Source: Silurus meridionalis (lineage: Eukaryota; Chordata; Actinopteri; Siluriformes; Siluridae). Taken from it: 64,000 bases of DNA. Of this stretch, positions 36,561-48,599 are shown piece after piece; position 1 is the first letter of the stretch, and each line of letters begins with the position of its first letter. The notes under the pieces were generated by a model. That model did no database searches and was not told the DNA's origin. It worked only from the letters and a program-made list of their open reading frames with translations. The stretch lies in the NCBI RefSeq assembly GCF_014805685.1, contig NC_060887.1, positions 17,829,963-17,893,962 on the forward strand, in the 5' to 3' direction. Made by a program: the position numbers and the translations under genes.

Positions 36561-37656
36561 TATATATTATAGGCAGATGTGATTAATTGCATGCACTGTT
36601 AGTGGGTGCTGAAGGCTCTCAGTTGCAACTGCATTTTCCATATATAGTTAATGGAGGCCACTTTCGATGCCTTTCTTTTTTTTTCCATCTCACAGAACAA
36701 GCAAAATAGCTGATTTCAGTATTATCACCAATGAAATCTGTTCCTGTTTGTATAATGATAAGGATATGTGTCATGTGACACTGGTGGATTTTATTCAGGA
36801 TGTTTAGTCTCAGTGAGATGAAACAGCACAGCAGGTTGCTCTGGTTAGAGTTCTGCGCAGTCATTTGTTTGCCAAGCCATTACACATTCGCCTTCTTGCA
36901 TCCCCTGTAGCGTTCCCTGCACTGCGGTGAGTCAGACTCGAGAAACACCTATTATCTTCCATAGCTTTTGAAATTGTTCCTTGCAGGGCGTCTCCAGCAA
37001 ATCGTAACACACCTGATGAAGAAATCCCGAAGCAGTAATGGCGCATGGGTTGCTTTGTGTGTGTTTACAGATAATGTGTGGACAGGACTTTTTAAACACA
37101 GTTTCTTAATGGAAAAATGTGGAGGGTTTTAGTTACACTTTTTAAAAGCTTGTTCAGAGGTAATGGAATAAAAAGTTTTGTCTGCTTGCACAAAAAGATG
37201 TAAACAGAACCGATGAGCTTTCTTTCTCTCCGCCACTCACTCTATTTAATCATTCTGTTAACTGTCAGTAGAGGGTTTTTTTATTATACAGAAACCCCAG
37301 GCAATCATGCATGTGTGCTCTCCTGAAGGCATGGGAGTATCTGTGTTGGCTTTGCTGTATTTCACTGACAGGCTGTTACAGCTCAGCTGTTTCAGTGTTT
37401 CTGGTAAGCTTATTGTCTTCCTAAGAGGCTGAACAGAAGGCATGCGCACACAAGTAGCAAAGAAATATTGTCATGTGGCAGTGTTCATAACAAAACACAT
37501 CCATGGACATTTGAAATGTAATTTAGGATGTAAACTCACCGTTGAGCTTAGTATGGGATATCCAAAAATCACAGTCATTGTCAATATCATCGGTCAGAAA
37601 AGGTTCCTAATTATTAATGTGCATATACTGACATCCATCTGAATGATAAGACTGAT

Positions 37657-37658
<2 letters not shown>

Positions 37659-37689
<31 letters not shown>
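37659..37689. repeat. (GA)n microsatellite
   Basis: About 15 GA units. Confidence 0.93.
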
Positions 37690-37692
<3 letters not shown>

Positions 37693-38575
37693 TTGGCACT
37701 ACTTATTAACAGTGTTAAATAGAACAATTTTACGATCAAAGATCAGGAAACCAGATCAAACAAAGAATACTCTGTATCTGGAAAACACGCCTTGGACTGG
37801 ATGTTACAAAAGTGCCTGGAAAGATTTCATGATGAGGGAAAGAAATAACTGGAAAATATAACCAAACTATTGAACTGACTATATGACGTGCACACATTAG
37901 GAGATCAAACCAATGATAAGACAGGACAGAGCCTAAACAAAAGCATTTGGCATAACAAACAGAAGCACATGAAAGCAACATGAAAGCAACGTTCGTCATG
38001 CCGAGAAGGAGAATTGACCCTAATGGTGATTTGAAAGTACCGTACACTTACTAGAAATGCAACTGCTCAGTGTTTTGAGCAAATCACAGGAAAATTGTGT
38101 GTTTTAGAGTCTTTGTTTTCAATTAAGGACAAATAGCGTGGGCCCATTTTCAGAATCTCATTGCACAGGCAAAAACTAGGATATCAGTTGAAGAACAAAC
38201 ACACTGATCCGGCTTTGTAGATGTTCATACACAAATACGCCTAAAACCGGTATTATGAACTCATGAAAAAAGTGCGCTAATGATATTCCTTTTACAAATG
38301 ACATTTAAATTCAAAAACCCATTTGTTGAGAAATAATGTTTGACACTGAGGTCTGTGTCCTCAGGCAGTTAAGCCTTGACAAATTGACAAAGAGCTTTCT
38401 CAATATAATAGGTTCGTTTGTGATGACAAAATGTTTTTGAGTGTTCGTCATCCATCACAGCTGATCTAAACTGAGTCTGAGGGATTAACTTTCACAAGGC
38501 CATTCTGCCTGTTGTCCCCTATTATTTTACGCTCTCATCATTCCTCCTTATCTCATCACTGTTTTTTATATTATA

Positions 38576-38583
<8 letters not shown>

Positions 38584-38655
<72 letters not shown>
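38584..38655. repeat. (AT)n microsatellite followed by a T-tract
   Basis: About 36 AT units, then a run of about 17 T at 38658-38674. It is palindromic and could extrude a hairpin. Confidence 0.97.
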
Positions 38656-38656
<1 letters not shown>

Positions 38657-40200
38657 CTTTTTTTTTTTTTTTTTACATTTTCCTGTCAGTGCTAGCAAAA
38701 TCTACAGTATACATCATAATGCAGATTGTGTATTGTGAAACACTCTTTCTGAAATAGACCTTAGTCCTTATTTGATGAATTTGTCAGATATGCATGATTG
38801 TAAAAAGTTCTCTGAAGCATGTGTAATTTATACAATCTGTGAAACCAGAAGCTGTTGCTAGCCTGGTCACACCTTTTTAGCTTACTGCTAAATCATTTTA
38901 AGTGCTGTGACTGGTTGAGAGAACATAATTTAAGCCCTGGTCATCCACCATGTCCTCCCTATCTGCAGCAGCACGATCTCCCTCTTAAACACCGTCATCT
39001 CAGTAAACACAGTTGCTCCTCAGCAACATTTGGGGAAGTTGTCATTAACAGTAACAAAAATCCATGAGTCACACCCGGGGTGTGTTTAAAAGGATGCAGT
39101 TACCATCAGATCCTGTGTTTGTCCTTCTTTTTTTCAAAGCAATAAATTGCCTCTTCTTCTTTTTTCTTGGTTGGTATTAATAGAAACGTCGACCCGTGCT
39201 TGGCTGAGCAGTGGCACCCTCTACTTTCCCGTATTAAAATAAATCGCTTGCCATTTGGTTGCACACAAAAAAGGTCATTAGAAATGTAGAAAAACACAGG
39301 AGAAGTAACATATTCAAACACAGCAAGAAATCCTAGTTCTACAATACTGAGCAAGATGGGAAATACCCCAAACCCTGCCCACTTCACAGTGTTCCCCTGC
39401 ATGACCTACATTTGCATGTTGGAAGATAATTTTATGCTTTATGACAAAATGTCACAAGTCTGTCAGGATTTTCCAGTGAGCAATTTTTCAGATCCCTCTG
39501 TTTCTTAAAAGAGAGTAATGAAAATGATTTTGAACAATATTATGACTCAAATAAATTCCCCCAAACGATTGAATCTCCTAACCACTTACATTTTGATAAA
39601 CAGCGAGAATACTGTAGTGATGAACACAAAGTCCTGCTATGATGATGCTATTATGCTAGGATGTGGCTGTGCTGTTACTGCTGGCTGTTTGAAGTATCTT
39701 TAGCAGGTTAGAGTTTAAGCAACACTGTAGCTCCTTGGCACATGCAGATAATGTCAACCTGAAAGCCTTTGCGCCATTTGCTTAAACAAAAAAAAAGAAA
39801 TTGAGAGAATATTTGTTTTCTCTTTTATGTTAAAGTAGACATTCCAAGCTTTCTATTTATATTTTTTATATGTCTGTGAGGCAAGTATTCACTGAGATTC
39901 AGGTTGTTTGATTTATGTCTGTGGAGAGAGCTGGCAGAGAGTGCATCCTGTCTGTTTTTGTTGTTTTACAAAAGCATAGCATTTTTTTGTTATTATGAGT
40001 GTGTACAAATAAAAGTAGAACCTTTAAAGATTCGAATAATGTATTGCTTTTATCTTATACAATCAAAAAAGACAGTAATTTAAGTTCATTTCGGCGTCAT
40101 GAGGAACAATGCCCCAAAACATGCCGGTGCATTTGTCGACCCCAGAGTGTTAATTGTGAGCATCATAGCGGATTTTGGTGCTGATTCGAGACTTGGCGCA

Positions 40201-40695
40201 TCAGTAAAACAAACAAAACAAAACAAAACTTATTTCTAATTTTGTTACTTGATAAATGTATCTAGGGTGAACATCCACCATATAGAACACAAGCAGAGAA
40301 AAGATGATGGTCTCGGTCTGATCCCCAGATTTCTTGTTACCTTCTGCCTGCGCATTGTTGGCTTCATAAACTAGCCTACATCTGTGGTGTGTGATAACCA
40401 GGAAATAATACACCAGTGGTAGATTGAAAAAGCTGCGCAATGACAAGAAATAGGTTGATAGGCTGTAAACAGCGCAGTGAAAAAAAAAATAGTCACCATA
40501 TAGATTAAAACTAAAGTAACGAGCCCGTTTAGAAAATTTAAGAAGTAGAAAGTACAGATATTTGTGTAAAAATGTAATAAGTGAACCTAAAAAGTTTTCA
40601 GAATAACGTATTGTGAAGTGAAGCACTGATACCAGAAAAATTTACTTAAGTACAGTAACGAAGTATTTGTTACTCCGTTACTGCCCACCATTGAT
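40201..40695. repeat. Possible dispersed DNA-transposon remnant
   Basis: The right end, TACTTAAGTACAGTAACGAAG followed within 30 bases by TTACTCCGTTACTGCCC, resembles a common fish repeat terminus. No transposase was recognised and the left edge is uncertain. A 141-codon open frame on the minus strand has no recognisable domain. Confidence 0.35.
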
Positions 40696-40816
40696 CACAG
40701 CTTATAAGCTAACAAGCTCCTGCTTGTTCACATGCTCGTTAGTACGCTGGATATTGCCCCTGTGATATTGCCAATTACTGTGCTCTGTCTTATGACTCTG
40801 ATTATCCAGTCTGTTT

Positions 40817-40841
40817 AAGAGAGAGAGAGAGAGAGAGAGAG
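40817..40841. repeat. (GA)n microsatellite
   Basis: About 12 GA units. Confidence 0.9.
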
Positions 40842-41146
40842 CGCTAATGAACAATGCACTGCATCTCTTGTGCCTTTTCACTGTGCCCTGATTCTTTACA
40901 CATAGCCGTGTTCTGTGTATAACACCCCTTAATTCGTTAACAGGGTGGCTCAATCTAGTGATGTTCTGATCAGTACTGTACGCGTTACTTAATACTAGAA
41001 TGAAATCTAGAACTAAGGGTGAAGTGAAGCCATGTTGTTTGTTTTTGTGAAATGTCATACGGTAATTATAATGTGACTGTACTACTGCTCTTATTTGAAT
41101 AGATTATTTGATGAGATGTACATTAGAACAGAATGCATCATATGCT

Positions 41147-41487
41147 ATATTATATAGACAAAAGGACTGGTACACCTGTCTTTTTCAGTCTTATGTGGCT
41201 CTTCTTGAGTGGCATGCTATAGAACTTTGACCTCAACCCTATTAAACACTTTTGGGGTGAACTGGAATGCTAAATGTCCTAAATGCCTCTACTACATCAG
41301 TACCTGAATTTTCTTGTGGCTGCATGATCACAAATCTCAATCAGAACACTTAAAAATCTAAGGGATCTTCCTAGAAGACTGGAGGTTATTAGAACCGCAA
41401 ATGGGGGATACATGTGGAATAGGATGGTTAAAAAGGCACACTTTCTATCTAAAAGCCAGGTGTCCACAAACTTTTGCCTATACAAAC
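41147..41487 (+). mobile_element. Tc1/mariner-derived miniature element with terminal inverted repeats
   Basis: The left end TATATAGACAAAAGGACTGG and the complement of the right end, GTATAGGCAAAAGTTTGTGG, form imperfect inverted repeats. Between them the plus strand reads DLNPIKHFWGELE (41231-41270), the C-terminal motif of Tc1-type transposases (DLNPIEHLW). It is therefore an internally deleted transposase gene about 340 bases long. Confidence 0.78.
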
Positions 41488-42059
41488 ATGTACAAACCAA
41501 ACTAAATATGTCAGCAGACTAAATAGTTTCCACCTCGAATTATATACAAATACTACACACATAAGAAAAACTCTTAGGATGAGAAGTATCATTCTGTGGC
41601 ATTCCAAGCTTTGCTATTTCCATGAATGGCATTCTTGTTTTGGATTTAGTTTGTCCGTAGTTTTTAAAGTCTGTTATTTTAATCTGTATGTTTGTTCATC
41701 GTCTGTTGTTTTGACCAAACTACTTGTTTTGGATCTGTTTGCATGACATTTTTGAAAATCAAACATGATCTGCAACAACAGCAAACACAACATTTATTCA
41801 TAAATCATTTCATGATATAATTAAATTGCTACTAAATTATATTCCAATCTTTATTCTATTCGCTTTGTTATAAGATTTGTTGCAGATGCCAGAATTTAGT
41901 TGTGTTTGCTGTCCAGTAACCAGTTGGTGTATTTTTGCAGCAAGTTTTACATATTTAAATATTTGTTCCTCGTCTACCGTTTGCAATTACGATTAGGATG
42001 AACCCGAGATAAAGGGAATTTCTCTTCCATATATTTAGATGTAAAGGACATAAAAGTAG

Positions 42060-42985
42060 GACATGTCAGACTGGTTTAAGGTGGAGGTTGGACTGCATCA
42101 AGGATTGGCTCTGAGCCCTTTCCTGTTTGCAGTGGTGATGTACAGGTTTACATACGAGGTCAAACAGGAATCTTCATGGACTATGATGTTTGCGAAAGAT
42201 ATTGTGATTTGTGGTGAGAGTAGTGAGCAGGTTGAGAAGAGCCTGAAGAGGTGGAGGTATGCGCTGGAGCAAAGGGGAATGAAAGTCAGCAGGAGTAAGA
42301 CAGAGTACATGTGTGTGTAAATGAGAGGGAGGGCAGTGGAGTGGTGCGGTTGGAGGGAGAAGAGGTGGAGAAGGTGGGTGAGTTTTGGTACCTGGGGTCA
42401 ATAGTACTAAGTAATAGGGAGTGTGTTAGAGAAGTGAAGAAAAGTGTGCAGGCAGGGTGGAGTGGGTGGAGAAGAGTGGCAGGAGTGATTTGTGATAGAA
42501 GAGTATCTGCAAGAGTGAAAGGGAAGGTTTATAGGACTGTGGTGAGACGTGCGATGTTGTATGGATTAGAGACAGTGGCATTGAGTAAAAGACAGTAGGT
42601 GGAGCTGGAGGTAGCAGTGCTGAAGCTGTTGAAGTTTTCTTTGGGAGTGATGAGGATGGACAGGATTAGAAATGAGTTTAATAGAGGGACAGCGCATGTG
42701 GGACATTTTGGAGACAAGGTGAGGGAGGCGAGATTGAAATGGTTTGGACATGTGCAGAGGAGGGACATGGGGTATATCAGTAGGAGAATGCTGAGGATGG
42801 AGCCACCAGGAAGGAGGAAAAGAGGAAGGCCAAGGAGGAGGTTTATGGATGTGTTGAGGAAAGACATGCAGGTAGTTGGTTTGAAAGAGGCAAATGTAGA
42901 GGACAGAGTGGTATGGAGACGGATGATCTGCTGGGGCAAACCCCTAACAGGAGCAGCCCAAAGAAGAAGAAGAAGAAGAAGATAT
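42060..42985 (+). mobile_element. RTE-like LINE 3' fragment, copy 3 (longest)
   Basis: The plus strand reads part of reverse transcriptase, KVEVGLHQGLALSPFLFAVV then the catalytic-box region MFAKDIVICGE, followed by the C-terminal region (ARVKGKVYRTVVRRAMLYG, KWFGHVQRRDMGY, GRPRRRFMDVLRKDMQVVG). The expected FADD is FAKD, so a catalytic aspartate is lost. A TAG at 42596-42598 and frame changes break it. It ends in (AAG)n, like copies 1 and 2. Confidence 0.88.
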
Positions 42986-43271
42986 TTAGATGTAGAAGTG
43001 CTCATACACACAGTGTAAATAAAATCCAATTATGTATGACGGTTAATAGCCAGGTCAAGAATCCATAATCCTGGATTTGTCCTGATGTGTTCTTATTGAA
43101 TATTGTAGATATTGAATAATGTTCTTATTGAATATTGTGCAACTATCGCACATTCTAAATCTAAAAATGAAAATATCCATCCATCTGTTCCATCTGTTCC
43201 AGAAATCTCAGTCACTCCTGTATAATATTAAGCAGCACTGCGTAATATGATTATTAATCAGTATTTGTGAG

Positions 43272-43277
<6 letters not shown>

Positions 43278-43334
<57 letters not shown>
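43278..43334. repeat. (GT)n microsatellite
   Basis: About 28 GT units. Confidence 0.96.
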
Positions 43335-43335
<1 letters not shown>

Positions 43336-46234
43336 GGCCTTATGAATGATGTTTTAGTGAATCATGGAGGATAACACAGTGCATTATTTCTGTGCAAATA
43401 ACTTGCACACAATTTTCATAGGGAGTTTGTTAATGAATGGTGTGGGTTTGCCAAAAAAGCTTTAGGTTTAATATGATTGTTAACATCATTTAATTGGTCT
43501 ATAAATGTATATTTTTTGGCATTATTTTTTATAATGATTTTGTCATAAATGCATAGTCCATGTGTGGTGATCAATTTCAACTACGTTTGCAACATGTATG
43601 TTTTATTTATGTGTAAGTTTAGTGCAGTTACAATACATTTAAATAGTGAGAGTCAAAACGTCTATTATTATATCCAGCTCATGAAGATGGCTGCACACGC
43701 AAAAATAGTGTCTGCATGGTTTTTGCTGGTACATAAGAAAGCTTTCAACACGCTAATGAAAGACATCAAAACAAACAAACTGAGAAATTAATCATTTTGA
43801 GTTAGCGTGGGCTGAATGAATCAGAGTCGATTTTTCTTTGTCATGGAACAGTATGCACAATCATTGAAAATGTTTTTAGGAAAACAGAAAGGCATGTTTG
43901 AAAAAAAAATAGACTTTGGTTCAGTCCCCTAATTGGGCGTCTTGTTTGACACTGACTCTTTGACATCATTCTAATCTTCAAGTACTTTGTACTAGCCCCT
44001 CCCGTGTTCATCCCTCAGCCACTCCTGCTGCTGTTTAGTCATGGCTTTGTGCTAGTTATTTTTAGAACAGTTTGCATGGTGCTTCTTTTTTTTTTTTAAA
44101 GACACACAAACCCTACCTGCCGGCTGTGACGGATTGCGAGGTTGGATTACAGAGTGACGGACACAAGCAGAGCTGTCACCTTTAGCTGAGTTTGTAATTA
44201 CACCGGTGTCTCTGTTGCGTGGGAGGGCTGTGAGGAGTTCAGGTCTCCACTGGTGTAGAAAAATATGAGAGCCACGACCCGCGCAGCCGTTTCAGCAGCA
44301 CGTTCTCCGCTCCACTCAATCTATTTAACCTTTGATAGGATGATTGTTGCCTCAGTCCATTCTTTCAGTTATATCACTTTAAATTATAGAGCACTCATAG
44401 ACTGTCTAGCTTTGAATGCGTTACAGGGCACCTTATTTTTTATTGGTGCTGTCGATACTTTTTGCCCTTAAAAATCTGGGTTCAAGTTAATTTTCTCCCT
44501 TTTATGCTGTATAGTCTGAATGTGTGAGTGCTGGAAGGAGAGTGAATATTGCTGTTGAATAGATGTTACTGTTGTCATGTCTGTATGCATAATTAATGGC
44601 CTGTACTAGAGGTCCTGATGATGTGTCAGATTTGCCTTGAGCCTATTAATCTTTTATCTGCATCAGCTGTGAGATCATCAAGCTTTGTGCTTAATCTCTG
44701 GATTGTGTCAATAATACCTAGGTTATTTTTTCTCTATTCTATTCAATATCTAGGCTTTACTAGAGTATTGTTACAACTCAAACGTAACTTCACGTGCTGT
44801 AGGATTGATGATTATCCATAGGTGATGTTTCAAGCCCTGGCGGCGATACGTGGCCATAGACAGGTGTGTCTTGGTTATGCGTCACTCTGTGTGTGTGTTT
44901 GTGTGCGGAAAGTGAATGAATAAATGATTGGCCAGACACAAAGCGGCAGCTGCTCTCTGCTGGCTTCTAAAGATGTGCTCTGATGTGGTGAGGAGTTAAG
45001 AAGTGGCAAGTATCGTTTACACACAGCCTGGAGTCTGTTCAGCGGAAGAGCTCAGTCGATGCTGCTACTTAAAGAGGCTCCGTGCCTGTCCTGTAATTAG
45101 CTGTGTCCCATGATGCTCAGTGTGCGGTTTAGGAAGCCACAGGTCTGCACATGCTTTGACAGGAATTGAAAAAACATCTGCCTCCATGCTGGCTAGTGAG
45201 GCTCATATTAGATGAAAGCAACCTGCAGGCACATTTCGGAAAAAGCAAACGGACCCCAAAGAAGAACGTCCACCTGGATGACTGCATACATAATCATCAA
45301 ATGCTAATCGGAGAACACTGCTGCTTGCGTTTAATGTGTTAATGAGCTCTATATGAAACGAGATAAATCTATGTTATAGAAGGAGAAACCTGAATTCGAA
45401 TCATGCCTAGAGAGTTCTAAAAATAACCACTCACGGATTGACCTTCTAAGTGAATTTGAAAGGATGGAAACCCCCTTTTTTGGCTGCCTGAGTGATCCAT
45501 AATGCTGAAACCCAGTGACGGCAGGTTTGGATATGAGATGTGATAGCTAAAATCTTTCAGTAGCTTGAGAATCGCAACTATTGGATGCATTAATGGCATA
45601 AAATGTAGTGATCTGTGATTTCTTTATTTCTGGAATTCTGTTTAACATGTATGTCATCTGTCCTTTTGTGTATTTTGTCTCCTGCTTGGACAGTGTGCTT
45701 TTAGTTTATCTACTGTGTAATGGTGGTAGAAATTATGAAATGATGGTAAAATAAAGCGAGTTCATTACGCTCACTGTATTTTCAATCACTTTTAATGTCA
45801 TGTTATGGATGTGCCGGTAAAACTGAAAATTATGCACTGAAGCTGTAGGAGGCCTCACCTGATATGGCTGTCATTGGTAGACTGTAATCAATCTACTCCA
45901 TGGAAAGACTGAAAATCTTCATTTTCAACACTTTAGTCGTTTTTTTTTTCCTTATGACCATTTGCGTTGTTGTAACAGGGCAAAGTAATTTACTTGGATG
46001 CCAAAACTTTATCACAACTTTATCCTGATTTAACCTTCGGAATCACTGCAGTTTAACTATATTAGTCTCCCCTTTGGTGAATTTTGCATCTGTCAAATTT
46101 GCTCTAAATGCCTTTTTTCCTTTATAGGTATGTAATTAGAATCAGGTAATTAATGCCTCATTGATTATTGGAACTATTTGGAACTATTTTCCCATATATC
46201 AGTAACTGACTTTACTAGTGCCATTATGGCTGAA

Positions 46235-46351
46235 TGAGTCTAAATCTCCACAAACACACTCCAAAATCTAATGGATCATCTGGAAGTTATTATAGCAGCA
46301 AATGGGATGTTCAAAAAAGCACATACCACAAACCTTTGCCCATATAGTATA
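46235..46351 (+). mobile_element. Tc1-derived miniature element, right half
   Basis: It contains TCTCCACAAACACACTCC, AGTTATTATAGCAGCAAATG and the terminus CAAACCTTTGCCCATATAG, the right half of the family of 41147-41487. The left half is missing. Confidence 0.6.
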
Positions 46352-46365
46352 AATTCAGAGAAAAT

Positions 46366-46368
<3 letters not shown>

Positions 46369-46448
<80 letters not shown>

Positions 46449-46472
46449 TGATTGATTGATTGATTGATTGAT
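46369..46472. repeat. (GATA)n/(GATT)n microsatellite
   Basis: About 19 TAGA/GATA units followed by six GATT units, directly after a miniature-element end. Confidence 0.97.
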
Positions 46473-46861
46473 TCAGGTTTAATGTGCCAAAAAAAAGACT
46501 ACAAGAATACATGTAGACAACAGTAACAGTACAGTAAATAATCTGTAATGAGAAATCTAGGTGGGGTGTAAGGGGTAAAAACCAGGAAGAACAACAAGAA
46601 CAGGAAACACAGTCAACAAAGGCTGGGATTTAACAGGAATTTTTCGTTGCCAAGTTTAAAGGACACACCAGGGTGCTATATACATGTGCAAATGAATCAA
46701 GTATTAAAGCAGTGCAGATCAGGGAAATATACCAATGAGAAGACAGGGGACAATAATAGTACATGACCACATGGTGCTTGTCACCATGGGAACCATGATG
46801 TGAAAGGGGGAATCTGTGACATAAGGTTAGGTGGCATTTTTGCAGTATAGTGCAGTACAAT

Positions 46862-47050
46862 AAAGGCATTCACAGTATTTCAAGTTTGAATCCTGACAAT
46901 GCTAAACCCGTCCATGGCTAGAAGTCTCGAGATCAAAATGAGTGGGGAGAGATGGTGTGCTCTCACTCAACCATGGCTACACTAGCCACTCATTGGCATC
47001 TGTGAGAAAAAGCTTGATTGCACTTTCCTCAGGGTGTGCACCTGCTTTGT
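46862..47050 (+). repeat. tRNA-derived SINE fragment
   Basis: A B-box-like CAAGTTTGAATCCTGAC is followed by GGTGTGCTCTCACTC and ATTGCACTTTCCTCAGGGTG, the body of the SINE family also seen at 4528 and 31850. Confidence 0.5.
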
Positions 47051-47399
47051 GACCTAGCATGATCAACAGTGGGAAAATATGCGGCAGTCAGCAGAATATC
47101 TCTACGATGCAGTTATTTTACCAGCTCACCAATCACTATACTATGATGTTGCTATTGTCATAGGTCAGTGGGTGACGCAAATAGTGTCAGGAGGAGACTA
47201 TCATGTTCTCCCTTGGCTCCCATTTGAATTCTTCATATTTGCATGAAGTTAAACCTTTCTCAATATTTTCAAATCACCTGACACACCCACATATAGTCGC
47301 TTTTGTTACAGCCACCTAATGTCACCAGCCTTTGTAAATAATACACCACTGAAAATTCTGCTACTGGTACACCGAAGGTAGCGCAGCCTCCATCATTTA

Positions 47400-47760
47400 C
47401 ACTTTTATTAACAGCATTAACTTCTTCAGAAAATTGAGCTACAGTAGCTTGTCTGTTGGTTCGGACCACACGGGCCAGCCTTCACTCCCCACATGCATCA
47501 TAGTGCCTCACCAAGCCATGACCCTGTCGCCGGTTCACCACTGTTCCTTCCTTGTATCATTTATGATAGATACTGACCACTGCAGATCAGGAACATCCCA
47601 CAAGAGCTTAAATCCTTACGCATGCCTTTTTTTCCTGTTTTTAACACATCATCTTTGAGGACAAATTGTTCAGTTGCTGCCATGATTAACAGACAATCGG
47701 TGTTATTCGCTTTTTCCAGTCATAATGTTATAATGTTACCCCTGGATGTATTAATATGCA
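47400..47760 (-). mobile_element. Tc1-like transposon remnant, second copy
   Basis: On the minus strand it reads MVRTNRQATVAQFSEEVNA, a Tc1 transposase N-terminal segment, with the helix-turn-helix region around GRPRRQGHG partly broken. The outer end, CATAATGTTATAATGTTACC, resembles the terminus of the 6576-7093 copy. The catalytic part is missing. Confidence 0.72.
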
Positions 47761-48599
47761 TGTATTACACTGTAGCTTTGGGACATAACAATGATGAATC
47801 AGCTACACTTTCCTTACCCAACAGAACTGTTTAAAACTTTAACATTCATCATAGGCATAATTTGTTAAGGCGTCCTTGCGGTCTCAGTGCCCTAAGCAGC
47901 AGCTTTCATCCCTTATTTAATTGAGCTCCTTTTAATTAAATGTAGATTTTCATTAATTAACATGGAAGAATTTAATTTTTTTAGAACTACAAACTAAAAT
48001 AAATATAAATATAAATTAAGGCTCTGTTTTTTTTATCTTATTTCATCAGCCTAAGGGATCAGTTTCCTGGCATTACTTTACTTTTCAATTCAAAAGGGAT
48101 TCCAGTGAATACTGTATAGGCGTGCAATGAATCATATCGGGTAAAATTTTTTGAAGACTTCCAAACAAATCAGTGAGTCAGATATCTGGGATGTGTGAGT
48201 TGTGCGTCTCGTGGCACCGAGGTGGATCGAAATTTGACTCAAATTGATGTGTGGGTACTTCAGTGTTTATAGTTTTTCCAATGTTGCTTCAGTGCAGTTC
48301 TCCACTGAGAATATCTTTTGTACTGCATGTGAATCATTATTTATAACATGGCTGTCATCATGAAACTGCTACTCATTAATAAGTTTGGTTTCCCTTCAGA
48401 AACTCGTGCTGCGTCAACAACACTTTGGGAATGCTTCCGCATCGTTCATGAATCTCGTGAATCACGTGTGTAATCAGTCCAATGAAAAGTCACGACCAGG
48501 AGTGAAACCGGCACTAGCTTCTGTTTGTTCAGGAAGCACTCTGTGTGTGTTTGTCTTTAATGGTAAGCGGTGAAAAACAGAACAAAATTAAAGGGACTA

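Noticed and set aside
38512..38757. 81-codon open frame with an Ile/Tyr repeat
   Set aside because: It is created by the (AT)n microsatellite and is not a gene.
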